Shown here: positions 7,667 to 16,381 of the stretch, piece after piece | Layout: the number at the start of each line of letters is the position of its first letter | How positions within the stretch are numbered: the stretch's first letter is position 1 | NCBI GenBank assembly: GCA_013286425.1 | Contig: JABDFS010000007.1 | Coordinates: forward strand, 173 to 55,447 | DNA from: Bacteroidota bacterium | GTDB taxonomy: Bacteria; Bacteroidota; Bacteroidia; Chitinophagales; Chitinophagaceae | DNA: 55,275 bases | Direction: 5' to 3' | Translations under genes and position numbers: made by a program | Notes under the pieces: generated by a model | Databases searched by the model: none | What the model was told of the DNA's origin: nothing | Seen by the model: the letters and a program-made list of their open reading frames with translations, nothing else

Positions 7667-9195
7667 TGGATAATAGTTTTGGAGACAGCGGTATTGTGAC
7701 CACAACTTTTGACAGTGCTTCGGGAGAGGCAAGGGCCGTTGTTATTTCACCAGGGTCTTATATTATTGTTGCCGGTAATGAATACGTAGGCCTACCATCC
7801 AGGCAATGCTTTAGTATAGTAAAGTATAGGCCAGATGGCGTTCCGGATTCCACTTTTGGTAAAATTGGAAAGGTAAAATCATATTTTTCCAAAATATTCG
7901 CATATACCTATTGTGCTGCACTGCAGCCGGACGGCAAAATATTAGTAGGCGGTTCCATGTCATCTGACATGGCTGGCTATGGTAATTACTTTGTATTGAT
8001 CCGTTATTTAAAAAATGGTACTCCCGATTCTTCCTTTGGTCATTCGGGATTAGACACTACTATTCTAAAACATAATATTGGAGGTGAGTTTCATGCTGTT
8101 TTCATACAATCTGATGGCAAGATTGTGGGCGTAGGCAAAAGTGCTGATGAAAATTATATAGCCATCAGGTATTTACCTGATGGAAAATTAGATTCCAGTT
8201 ATGGAATAAATGGAGTAGCTAATGCAGATTTCAGGAATGATTACTGTGTGGGAGGTGCATTACAGCCGGATGGTAAAATCATTGCAGGTGGATATACTTA
8301 CGATTACAGATCAGGTAAGCAGGAGTTAATGATTGTAAGATTTACCAGTGCCGGAAAAACAGATTCCTCCTTTGGCAGAAATGGAATGGTCATTACCGAT
8401 TTAGGACTTGCCGGTATTAAATGCAATGCAATGGCCTTACAGGCTGATGGAAAGATTATATTAGAAGGCACCTACTTTAAGGGAGGAAACAATATTGTTT
8501 TGACACGATTTAATAACGATGGTCAGCCGGATAAAACTTTTGGAACGAATGGCAAACAACTGAACGTCTACAAAAACTTTCCGTGGGGTAATGCTATGGC
8601 CTTGCAGGCTGACGGTAAAATTGTTGTTGCCGGGTATGTATATTTTCAACCGGTTAATAAGATCTTTTTTGGGTTGGCGCGCTATCAACAAAACGGCGAT
8701 GTTGATTCCTCCTTCGGTTTTAATGGCGGTGTACAAACTATATATGCAAAGGGGGGTGAAGCTTATGCGGTAGCTATTCAGCAGGACGGAAAGATAGTTG
8801 CCGCAGGTAAAATTTACCGGGGGGTGCAATCAATTGAAGAATACGGTACCATCAGATATAACAACGGTAAGTCAACCCTAAAACAGGTTATCGTAAAACA
8901 CTATATACCTGATGATGCGCAGGCAACAACATTGAGTAATATTTCCATCTATCCCAATCCTGCACAGAATGTATTGCATGTAGAAGGTTTATCATTATCA
9001 CAAAACCTGCCTGCCGACAGGCAAGGAACAAAACTTACGGTTGTTGATTTTAATGGTAACATAGCCATGAGCTATGAACTATCACCTATGAACTCTTCCT
9101 GCAACCTCAATATTGCTTCATTACATGCAGGTAATTATTTACTGAAGATTGAAACCAATGGCGAAGTGGTTACAAAGCAGTTTGTAAAAGAATAA
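7597..9195 (+). CDS. Secreted delta-60 repeat protein with T9SS sorting domain (2 of 3)
   Basis: This 532-residue paralogue of the preceding gene begins 79 bp after its stop and has a near-identical signal peptide. It too has seven delta-60 blocks (for example TPDSSFGHSG, KTDSSFGRNG), interleaved with strands of the form ALQADGKI(I/V)VAG, consistent with a seven-bladed propeller. The C-terminal domain starts IYPNPAQNVLHVEG and ends in the same KIETNGEVVTKQFVKE sequence, marking it for T9SS export. Relative to gene 1 the tail carries an extra block of about nine residues (around SQNLPADRQGT) coded by a small palindrome (9006-9026), and a 7-bp repeat array (9062-9096). It is probably transcribed with its neighbours; the ligand is unknown. 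Confidence 0.93.
   Translation: MKLTFTLIILCFSLELMAQKAGTLDNSFGDSGIVTTTFDSASGEARAVVISPGSYIIVAGNEYVGLPSRQCFSIVKYRPDGVPDSTFGKIGKVKSYFSKIFAYTYCAALQPDGKILVGGSMSSDMAGYGNYFVLIRYLKNGTPDSSFGHSGLDTTILKHNIGGEFHAVFIQSDGKIVGVGKSADENYIAIRYLPDGKLDSSYGINGVANADFRNDYCVGGALQPDGKIIAGGYTYDYRSGKQELMIVRFTSAGKTDSSFGRNGMVITDLGLAGIKCNAMALQADGKIILEGTYFKGGNNIVLTRFNNDGQPDKTFGTNGKQLNVYKNFPWGNAMALQADGKIVVAGYVYFQPVNKIFFGLARYQQNGDVDSSFGFNGGVQTIYAKGGEAYAVAIQQDGKIVAAGKIYRGVQSIEEYGTIRYNNGKSTLKQVIVKHYIPDDAQATTLSNISIYPNPAQNVLHVEGLSLSQNLPADRQGTKLTVVDFNGNIAMSYELSPMNSSCNLNIASLHAGNYLLKIETNGEVVTKQFVKE
9006..9026. repeat. Small palindrome inserted in frame in the T9SS tail (gene 2)
   Basis: TGCCTG-CCGA-CAGGCA forms the core of a hairpin in the sequence coding NLPADRQG. 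The first paralogue lacks it, while the third has it at 10664-10684 with one base changed. The insertion adds about 27 bp and keeps the frame. Confidence 0.75.
9062..9096 (+). repeat. Five degenerate 7-bp repeats within the T9SS tail (gene 2)
   Basis: The units TAGCCAT, GAGCTAT, GAACTAT, CACCTAT and GAACTCT follow one another at an exact 7-bp period, coding part of AMSYELSPMNSS. Confidence 0.8.
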
Positions 9196-9263
9196 TGCAA
9201 TAATTTCAAACAATAACTTAATGCTACATTTCTCTTATTAACTTTAAATCATAAATCAATTCT

Positions 9264-10853
9264 ATGAAAAAAATTTACCTGGACTTTTTGTTCATTCCTG
9301 TCCTTTTATTTTCTTGTTTTCCGGTGTTTGCGCAACATGCAGGCAGCCTTGACAGCACATTTGGCAAAAACGGAATTAGTGTAAACAATCCTGAAAGATT
9401 GATCATTAACAGTTTTGCAACGCTAAGCAATGGTAACATCGTTGCTGCGGGTGATTCATCGGATGATGCAATGCTTATGCGCTATACAGCTGATGGTGTT
9501 TTAGATGCAGGTTTTGGCAATAATGGTGTGCTTGATATAACAAAAGATATTCCGCCGCTTATTTATATTTATAGCTATTATGAAGGAATAAATGTTTTTG
9601 CATTACCCGGGAATAAAATGATCGTATGTGCTTTACGGGAATCTGCATTTACAAATCCCAACCCGGTTTTTTTGCAGTACGATGCAAACGGAAAGCTTGA
9701 CAGCAGCTTTGGAACTGCAGGCGTAATTGTTACAGATGTTACTTCTCCCCAACCTGTAACGCCGGTAATTCAAAAAGATAATAAGATATTACTTCAGGCG
9801 GCATTGGTGGTAGAACGGATAAAAACCAATGGTGCAAGAGACAGTAGTTTTGGCATTAACGGGTCATTGCTGGTGAGTTCATATTTGAACAATTCAACTT
9901 CTTATTATCAAAACACATCAGTTGCTATTGACAGCAACAGCCGTGTTATTGTTTTGGGTTATGGACGGCACTCCGGTTCGAATAATGACTTTATAACAAC
10001 CCGCTTTTCTCCTGAAGGTAAAATTGACAGCAGTTTTGGTGTAAATGGTGTGTCATGGAAAATAACTACCAGCACCAATGAGATCAGTAACGACCTGGTG
10101 ATCCTGCCTGATAATTCCATAGTTGAAGAAGGAAGTATGCAGAATTCAGCTAACCTGTATTTAAAGATGGTGAAACTGCTGCAAAACGGTTCAGTTGATG
10201 TTGGGTTTAACAACCGGGGGTATATTTTAACGCCTGTTTCAGGCGATGAGAACGGGCTTAAATATAAAATCGGTCGGCAGGCTGATGGAAAAATTATTTC
10301 TTTAATGGAGAATTATTCAATTGACAATAATCATACATTGTTTGTATCAAGATTAAATGTGAATGGCTCTTTAGATAACAGTTTTGGCGTGAATGGAACA
10401 TCTGCATTCGGTATAGATAAAAAGCCCTTGCTTTCACTTTCCCTGGCATTGGATAATGACCAAAGAATATTAACCGGAGGTGCATTTAATATCGATCCCC
10501 GCTATCATCCGTTTCCATTTATAACAAGGATGCTTACAGTGGATGGGTTAAATGCCAGGCGCAATGATGCAGTTGCTGCACTATCAATTAATAAAAATAT
10601 TTCCATCTATCCCAATCCTGCACAAAACGTTTTGCATATAGAAGGTTTACCATCATCACAAAACCTGCCTGCCAACAGGCAAGGAACAAAACTTACGGTT
10701 GTTGATTTTAATGGTAACATAGCCATGAGCTATGAGCTATCAGCTATGAGCTCCTCATACAACTTCAACATTGCTTCATTACATGCAGGTAATTATTTAT
10801 TGAAGATTGAAACAAATGGTGAGGTAATTATAAAGCAGTTTATGAAGGAATAA
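9264..10853 (+). CDS. Secreted delta-60 repeat protein with T9SS sorting domain (3 of 3)
   Basis: This 529-residue third paralogue has a different signal peptide (ending FPVFAQ) but the same plan. Seven delta-60 blocks (for example SLDSTFGKNG, KLDSSFGTAG, ARDSSFGING) are followed by a T9SS tail starting IYPNPAQNVLHIEG and ending KIETNGEVIIKQFMKE. Blocks 2 and 6 are the most degenerate. The tail shares with gene 2 the in-frame palindrome (10664-10684) and the 7-bp array (10720-10754), so the tails of genes 2 and 3 are closer to each other while the N-termini of genes 1 and 2 are. This mosaic suggests gene conversion among the three. Predicted surface or extracellular protein of unknown role. 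Confidence 0.93.
   Translation: MKKIYLDFLFIPVLLFSCFPVFAQHAGSLDSTFGKNGISVNNPERLIINSFATLSNGNIVAAGDSSDDAMLMRYTADGVLDAGFGNNGVLDITKDIPPLIYIYSYYEGINVFALPGNKMIVCALRESAFTNPNPVFLQYDANGKLDSSFGTAGVIVTDVTSPQPVTPVIQKDNKILLQAALVVERIKTNGARDSSFGINGSLLVSSYLNNSTSYYQNTSVAIDSNSRVIVLGYGRHSGSNNDFITTRFSPEGKIDSSFGVNGVSWKITTSTNEISNDLVILPDNSIVEEGSMQNSANLYLKMVKLLQNGSVDVGFNNRGYILTPVSGDENGLKYKIGRQADGKIISLMENYSIDNNHTLFVSRLNVNGSLDNSFGVNGTSAFGIDKKPLLSLSLALDNDQRILTGGAFNIDPRYHPFPFITRMLTVDGLNARRNDAVAALSINKNISIYPNPAQNVLHIEGLPSSQNLPANRQGTKLTVVDFNGNIAMSYELSAMSSSYNFNIASLHAGNYLLKIETNGEVIIKQFMKE
10664..10684. repeat. Small palindrome inserted in frame in the T9SS tail (gene 3)
   Basis: TGCCTG-CCAA-CAGGCA is the counterpart of 9006-9026, with one base changed in the loop (Asp codon to Asn codon). 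Confidence 0.75.
10720..10754 (+). repeat. Five 7-bp repeats within the T9SS tail (gene 3)
   Basis: The units TAGCCAT, GAGCTAT, GAGCTAT, CAGCTAT and GAGCTCC run at an exact 7-bp period. This is the least degenerate of the three arrays. Confidence 0.8.
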
Positions 10854-10922
10854 GTATTTCATATAAATTATTTTATTGCAAATATTTTAATGCTTAATTT
10901 TCATTAACCAAACGATTGAGCT

Positions 10923-11465
10923 ATGAAAATATTTATCGGTTCTTTAGTAGGCGCCATTATACTTTTTATGTGGCAGTTCCTTTCCTGGACTGTACTTGAT
11001 TTTCACTGGCCCGCACAGCAATACACGCCAAAACAAGACAGCATTATTGCATACCTGGGAACGCAGTTTGATTCAAGCGGCGGATACATTTTACCTACAG
11101 TGCCTAAAGGCTCTTCATCAGATGATATGAAAAAACTGGATGAAAGCTCAAGAGGTAAACCGTGGGTACAAATTCAATATCATACATCGCTTGATACCAA
11201 CATGGGCCTTAATATGGCTAAGAATCTTGCAACCAATTTTGTTATGGTGCTATTCTTCTGCTGGATCATATCAGGCTATGCTACCAATAGCTTTGGCAAG
11301 ACTCTTTTAGCAGCTATTCTTTTGGGACTGATAATTTTTCTGCACGCAAGCTATACGGAGAATATCTGGTATGAGACATTTGACCTTAAAGGGCATCTTG
11401 CAGATTTTCTTGCAGGCTGGGGCGCAACAGGCATCTGGCTTGGCTGGTGGCTGAACAGGAGGTAG
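10923..11465 (+). CDS. Hypothetical membrane protein
   Basis: This is a 180-residue protein I cannot assign. One hydrophobic segment lies at the N-terminus (about residues 4-24). A soluble loop of about 70 residues follows, containing DSSGGYILPTVPKGSSSDDM. Three further membrane segments lie at about 98-115, 124-142 and 158-177. Bacterial proteins of this layout are usually annotated only as hypothetical. It follows the delta-60 cluster by 69 bp and is closed by the hairpin at 11524-11561. Confidence 0.75.
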   Translation: MKIFIGSLVGAIILFMWQFLSWTVLDFHWPAQQYTPKQDSIIAYLGTQFDSSGGYILPTVPKGSSSDDMKKLDESSRGKPWVQIQYHTSLDTNMGLNMAKNLATNFVMVLFFCWIISGYATNSFGKTLLAAILLGLIIFLHASYTENIWYETFDLKGHLADFLAGWGATGIWLGWWLNRR

Positions 11466-11518
11466 TTTCAGTGTTGCGATGTTTCAATGCTTCAGAGTTT
11501 CAAAGGTTTCAGTGTTGC
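11465..11518. repeat. Short degenerate GTTTCA-type repeat
   Basis: GTTTCAGTGTTGC occurs at 11465-11477 and again at 11506-11518. Related units (GTTTCAAT, GCTTCAGA, GTTTCAAA) lie between, at about 8-bp spacing. It is intergenic apart from its first base, just after the stop codon. Confidence 0.6.
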
Positions 11519-11523
11519 ATAAA

Positions 11524-11561
11524 AAAAGCGATGCTTTATTAAATTATAAAGCATCGCTTTT
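11524..11561. terminator. Bidirectional terminator
   Basis: The 16-nt arms AAAAGCGATGCTTTAT / ATAAAGCATCGCTTTT pair perfectly around a 6-nt loop, with A and T tracts on both sides. It sits between the convergent genes ending at 11465 and 11578 and can serve both strands. Confidence 0.9.
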
Positions 11562-11577
11562 AAATTTATAAAGTCTT

Positions 11578-12036
11578 TTACGGCATTATAATCAACGGGC
11601 TTTTGCCTTTTATATCTACCAGTTCAATATCAAAAACAAGTTCCTGCCCGGCAAGCGGGTGATTGGCATCGAGCATAACAGTATCGGGCGTTACTTCAAC
11701 AATAACAACCGGTAATTCCTGCCCGTTTTCACCATGCATTTGTAAAGCCATTCCTACTTCAGGTTCTATATCAGGCGGAAAATTGCTGCGCGGAAACTCC
11801 ATAACCATTTCTTCCTGTCTTGGCCCATAGGCTTCATGTGAAGGGATAGCGACTGTTTTTTTATCACCTACCGACATTCCTGAAACACCTTCATCAAATC
11901 CTTTTATCACCATTCCGCTTCCTACTTCAAATTCAAGGGGCTCGCGGCCTTCACTGCTGTCAAATGTAGTACCATCGGTAAGACGGCCATGATAATGCAC
12001 TTTTACTTTATCTCCCTTTTTTGCTTGTTCTTTCAT
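11578..12036 (-). CDS. FKBP-type peptidyl-prolyl isomerase, SlyD-like
   Basis: This cytoplasmic prolyl cis-trans isomerase and chaperone has 152 residues. The FKBP core begins [20 protein letters not shown] and contains the active-site stretch [19 protein letters not shown]. The insert-in-flap chaperone domain of the SlyD type follows (about residues 70-125), and the FKBP fold closes with [19 protein letters not shown]. The His/Cys-rich nickel tail of enterobacterial SlyD is absent. I chose the ATG at 12034-12036, where homology starts. An upstream in-frame ATG at 12114 would add 26 residues unlike the family. It is convergent with the preceding membrane protein gene and shares its terminator. 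Confidence 0.9.
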   Translation of the reverse strand: MKEQAKKGDKVKVHYHGRLTDGTTFDSSEGREPLEFEVGSGMVIKGFDEGVSGMSVGDKKTVAIPSHEAYGPRQEEMVMEFPRSNFPPDIEPEVGMALQMHGENGQELPVVIVEVTPDTVMLDANHPLAGQELVFDIELVDIKGKSPLIIMP

Positions 12037-12218
12037 GATTTTTTTTAGTTTGTACCGGTACGGCACCGGTGATTTTTTTAATGGAATAGTTTCAGCAAAA
12101 CCATCCTGCCGCAAATGTATAATTAATAAATAAACGGCTGTTAAGCCTTTGCTTAACCATTTAGTTAAAGCTGTTATTTAAATAAATGCCGGGCGAAAAA
12201 CTATATTATAAAATAAAC

Positions 12219-14198
12219 TCAAATGCCTTCATCAGGAAAAATCCTTACCAGTTTTATGGATGGCGCCTGGGAAACAATCAACGGGAATTTTTCAACCGTT
12301 ACAAAACTTGGGTCAAGCCCGAAACCTCTTTCTTCACTAAGGCTCAATTCTTTCAGCCATAAATGAGCTTTCATAATTATCTTTTCAAAGAAGGGCAATT
12401 CATTATCGTTGCTGAGAAATTTTTCCATTACAATAAACTGGAAATCGCCCACTACATTATTTTTCTCAAGGCTTTCGTAGCGGCTTGTGATATTCACCTC
12501 GTTATTCCTTACCAGTTCTTCCACTACTTTTCTTAGCATCAGGTTTACCCTTTGTTGTATGCGAAACCCGAGGCGGAGTTCAATGCGTATAATATCGTTT
12601 GGAATGATGTGCTTTACAAAATAATCGCAGGTGTAAGGATCATCAAGTGTATCTATATGTACGAACCAGTAAATATCGGCGCGCTTGGGTTTTTTATTCA
12701 GGATCGAGTAAATGATCTTATGTTCAATTTCTTTGGGGTTATCTGCGCTGGTTAAGTAAACAAGGTGTGTTGAATATTTAGGCACTGAACGATCGTTGCT
12801 TAATTCCTGTATCATAGGAATATAATGTTCAAGCCTTACAAATTCAACATAACGGTTCTTGATCTTCCGGCTTCTGTACCATACATACATTACAAAAAAT
12901 AAAGCGCCGCCCGCCATCACTGTTACATAACCACCGCGTGGAAACTTTATAAGATTGGCTATCAAAAATGATATTTCTATGGTAAAATACACAGCAAGGT
13001 ACAGGTATATCCAAAGTGACAGTACACGCCTCGAAACCATATAATTCGAAAAAAGAATAGAGGTGCTTAACATGCACATGGTAATGGCAAGGCCATATGC
13101 CGCTTCCATATTTTTAGATTCCTGGAAATACAAAACAATGCCTGTACAACCTATAAACAACATTGTATTTACTCCGGGAATAAACAACTGGCCCTTCTCT
13201 ACGGTTGGATAAACGATCTTCATTTTAGGCCAGAGGTTCAATCGCATCGCCTCTGAAATTAACGTGAAAGAACCCGATATCAAAGCCTGGCTGGCTATGA
13301 TGGCAGCAACAGTTGAAATGATAATGCCCGGCAATTTGAACCATTGTGGCATCACTCCATAAAAAACATTAAATGTATCTGCAACGTGGCCGGTTACAGA
13401 AACACCTTTGTAGTTTGCAAGCAGCCATGCGCCCTGCCCGAGGTAGTTCAGTATAAGACAAATTTTTACAAACACCCACGATACGCGGATATTACCGCGG
13501 CCGCAATGGCCAAGGTCTGAATATAAAGCTTCGGCGCCTGTGGTGCAAAGGAACACAGAGCCCAATAACCAAAAACCATTCGGGTAAACAGTAAGTAATT
13601 CAATAGCGTAATGAGGGCTTAACGCTTTAAAAATATAGAGGTCATCTGTAAGGTGAGATAAGCCAAGAACGCCGAGCATTATAAACCATATGGTCATGAT
13701 CGGGCCAAAAAGTTTACCGATAGATGCAGTGCCGAACTGTTGCAAAAAGAATAATAAGCACAAAATAGCAAGCACTATTATTACAATGGTTTTTATAGTT
13801 ATATCTGAAAACAGGTTTATCTGCTTTAACCCTTCTACTGCTGACGTGATAGATATAGGAGGAGTAATAATGCCATCTGCAAGTAAAGCTGCACCACCGA
13901 TCATAGCAGGCAGCACAAGCCATTTTTTTTGTCTTCTTACCAATGCATACAAACTGAAAATACCACCTTCTCCCCTGTTATCTGCCTTCAGGGTAAGTAC
14001 AACATATTTTACGGTGGTTTGCAAAGTAAGCGTCCAGATTATGCATGATAAAGAGCCCAGTATCAGGTCTTCGCTTATAACTTTGCCACTTACAATTGCA
14101 TTGAGTACGTAAAGGGGTGAAGTACCAATATCACCATAAATAATTCCAAGCGCTATCAGTAGTCCGGCTGCAGTAGCGCGGTTAATGTTTTTGCTCAC
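12219..14198 (-). CDS. kup: Potassium transporter Kup (first of tandem pair)
   Basis: Kup proteins are proton-coupled potassium uptake systems of the KUP/HAK/KT family in the inner membrane. This 659-residue protein has the family signature GIIYGDIGTSPLYV near residue 19, about twelve membrane segments over residues 10-450 and a C-terminal cytoplasmic domain of about 200 residues. It is somewhat longer than E. coli Kup (622). The motifs ADGIITPPISITSAVEGL and CTTGAEALYSDLGHCG are well conserved. A close paralogue lies immediately upstream (51-bp gap), and the C-terminal domains are the most similar part. The pair is probably one transcript. In other bacteria Kup activity can be controlled by c-di-AMP; no riboswitch is apparent here. 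Confidence 0.96.
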   Translation of the reverse strand: MSKNINRATAAGLLIALGIIYGDIGTSPLYVLNAIVSGKVISEDLILGSLSCIIWTLTLQTTVKYVVLTLKADNRGEGGIFSLYALVRRQKKWLVLPAMIGGAALLADGIITPPISITSAVEGLKQINLFSDITIKTIVIIVLAILCLLFFLQQFGTASIGKLFGPIMTIWFIMLGVLGLSHLTDDLYIFKALSPHYAIELLTVYPNGFWLLGSVFLCTTGAEALYSDLGHCGRGNIRVSWVFVKICLILNYLGQGAWLLANYKGVSVTGHVADTFNVFYGVMPQWFKLPGIIISTVAAIIASQALISGSFTLISEAMRLNLWPKMKIVYPTVEKGQLFIPGVNTMLFIGCTGIVLYFQESKNMEAAYGLAITMCMLSTSILFSNYMVSRRVLSLWIYLYLAVYFTIEISFLIANLIKFPRGGYVTVMAGGALFFVMYVWYRSRKIKNRYVEFVRLEHYIPMIQELSNDRSVPKYSTHLVYLTSADNPKEIEHKIIYSILNKKPKRADIYWFVHIDTLDDPYTCDYFVKHIIPNDIIRIELRLGFRIQQRVNLMLRKVVEELVRNNEVNITSRYESLEKNNVVGDFQFIVMEKFLSNDNELPFFEKIIMKAHLWLKELSLSEERGFGLDPSFVTVEKFPLIVSQAPSIKLVRIFPDEGI

Positions 14199-14249
14199 GT
14201 TTAAATATTAATTCTAATAATCTTTTCACTGGCAGGCAAATTAGAAGAA

Positions 14250-16238
14250 TTATTCTGATGAAAATTCATCAAAAACTCTGTGCAAAGATATCTGATGAAT
14301 TTGTGAAACCATCAAAGGAAATTTTTCCACCGTTACAAAACTTGGGTCAAGGCCAAAACCTCTTTCCTCATTCAGGCTAGCTTCTTTAAACCAAAAATGC
14401 AACCTCATTATTATTTTTTCAAAAAAAGGAAGCTCGTTATCCTGGGATAAATATTTTTCCAGGATTATAAACTGAAAATCGCCCACTACATTATTCCGCT
14501 CAAGGCTTTCATACCTGCTGGTTACATTAACTTCATTATTACTTACAAGATCCTGTATCACTTTACGCAGCATAAGGCCGAGTCTTTGCTGCACCCTGAA
14601 TCCCAAACGAAAATCAATACGGATAATATCATTGGGAATTATGTGGTCAACGATATATTCACAGGTATAAGGGTTGTCAACCGTATCAACATGTACGAAC
14701 CAGTAAATATCGGCACGCTTAGGTTTTTTATTTAGAATAGAATAAATGATCTTATGCTCTATTTCCCTTGGACTATAGGAAGCTGTAAGATAAACGAGAT
14801 GCGTAGCGTATTTGGATATTGATCTGTCCTTTCTTAGTTCCTGGATCATCGGTATATAATGATCGAGCCTTACAAATTCAACATAACGGTTTTTTATTTT
14901 CCGGCTTCTGTACCAGATATACATTACAGAAAAGTTGATGGCTGCCAGCAGCATAGTTACATAACCGCCATCTAAAAATTTATGTGATAAAGCAGCAAGG
15001 AATGTTAGTTCTATGGTTAAGTATATGGCAAGAAACATATAAATCCATAAAGGTTTTATGCGGTGCAGCACCATATAATTAGCAAATAAAATTGTAGTGG
15101 CAATCATAGTTATAATTATAGCAAGGCCGTAAGCTGCTTCCATTTTTGATGATTGCCTGAAATAAATTATTACAAAGGCGCAACCCACAAACATTAATAT
15201 ATTCATAGCGGGTATGAATAATTGCCCTTTTGCTTCGGAAGGATATTTCACTCTTAGTTTTGGCCAGAGGTTTAAACGGATCGCTTCACCTATAAGTGTA
15301 AAGCAACCGGCTATCATTGCCTGGCTTGCAATTATGGCTGCGCTTGTTGCTATGATCACACCTATAATAACAAACCACGAAGGCATAAGATCGTAAAACG
15401 TATTCATATGCAGTTGGTCTTTCAATGCCGATGTTATTGTAAGCCCTTCCCGGTGCGCCAGCAGGTAAGAGCCCTGGCCAATGTAATTGAGCAAAAGGCA
15501 TGCTTTTACATATATCCAGGAAACACGCATATTTCCTTTGCCGCTGTGGCCGAGATCGCTGTAGAGCGCTTCAGCACCGGTAGTACAAAGAAACACCGCA
15601 CCCAATAAAATAAATGCACCTTTATAATTGATTAAAAAATTGATGGCGTAATAAGGATTGAATGCTTTGAAAATAGAAAAATTGTCTAAGAGATGTATGC
15701 AACCAAGAATCGCGATCATTGTAAACCATATAAACATTATTGGCCCGAATAACCTGCCGATAGAACCTGTGCCGAACTGCTGCAAAAAGAAAAATATCAG
15801 CAATATGGAAAGCACGATTATCATAATAGTGTCTGCAGAAATGCTATGCATCAACGGTATGTTCTTTAAACCTTCTACAGCAGACGTAATGGAAATTGGC
15901 GGTGTTATTATGCCATCCGCCAGCAAGGCCGCTCCTCCAATTATTGCCGGCATTAAAAGCCATTTGCGCCTGCGCCGTACCAATGCGTATAAGGCAAAAA
16001 TTCCGCCTTCACCTTTATTATCAGCACGTGAAATAAGCAGTACATATTTAATAGTGGTTTGAAAAGTGATCGTCCAGATTATGCAGGAAAGGCTTCCTAT
16101 TACCAACGGATCTGTAACCGTTCTGCCGTTAACGATTGAGTTAAATACGTAAAGCGGAGATGTGCCAATATCTCCATAAATTATTCCTAAAGCAAGAAGA
16201 AAACCGGCTGCGGAGACTTTATTAATACTTTTATTCAC
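14250..16238 (-). CDS. kup: Potassium transporter Kup (second of tandem pair)
   Basis: This 662-residue paralogue of the neighbouring gene has the same signature (GIIYGDIGTSPLYV near residue 19), about twelve membrane helices and the long cytoplasmic C-terminus. In the tail, long stretches such as KKPKRADIYWFVH and DPSFVTVEKFPL are shared with the paralogue, while the membrane part has diverged more. This gene is first in the minus-strand pair. It is divergent from the secreted protein gene at 16382, with 143 bp between. The duplication may give two affinities or two regulatory inputs (inference). Confidence 0.96.
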   Translation of the reverse strand: MNKSINKVSAAGFLLALGIIYGDIGTSPLYVFNSIVNGRTVTDPLVIGSLSCIIWTITFQTTIKYVLLISRADNKGEGGIFALYALVRRRRKWLLMPAIIGGAALLADGIITPPISITSAVEGLKNIPLMHSISADTIMIIVLSILLIFFFLQQFGTGSIGRLFGPIMFIWFTMIAILGCIHLLDNFSIFKAFNPYYAINFLINYKGAFILLGAVFLCTTGAEALYSDLGHSGKGNMRVSWIYVKACLLLNYIGQGSYLLAHREGLTITSALKDQLHMNTFYDLMPSWFVIIGVIIATSAAIIASQAMIAGCFTLIGEAIRLNLWPKLRVKYPSEAKGQLFIPAMNILMFVGCAFVIIYFRQSSKMEAAYGLAIIITMIATTILFANYMVLHRIKPLWIYMFLAIYLTIELTFLAALSHKFLDGGYVTMLLAAINFSVMYIWYRSRKIKNRYVEFVRLDHYIPMIQELRKDRSISKYATHLVYLTASYSPREIEHKIIYSILNKKPKRADIYWFVHVDTVDNPYTCEYIVDHIIPNDIIRIDFRLGFRVQQRLGLMLRKVIQDLVSNNEVNVTSRYESLERNNVVGDFQFIILEKYLSQDNELPFFEKIIMRLHFWFKEASLNEERGFGLDPSFVTVEKFPLMVSQIHQISLHRVFDEFSSE

Positions 16239-16357
16239 AGATAGCTAAATTGTGCTGATACAAATGTATAAGTAAATAATTTCACTAACGGCGTATATGA
16301 ATTTTCATATTATGCGTTAAGTTCATTATAAAATAAACAGTCTTTTTCTTTAAACCG

Positions 16358-16365
16358 TATTTTTG
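16358..16365 (+). promoter_or_regulatory. -7 element TATTTTTG upstream of 16382
   Basis: Match to the Bacteroidota -7 consensus TAnnTTTG, ending 16 bp before the ATG at 16382. No convincing -33 TTG is seen, so this is a partial promoter call. Confidence 0.4.
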
Positions 16366-16381
16366 TCCGAGTTAAGATTTA

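Noticed and set aside
12037..12114. N-terminal extension of the SlyD-like protein
   Set aside because: The extra 26 residues do not match the family; the ATG at 12036 starts the conserved domain.
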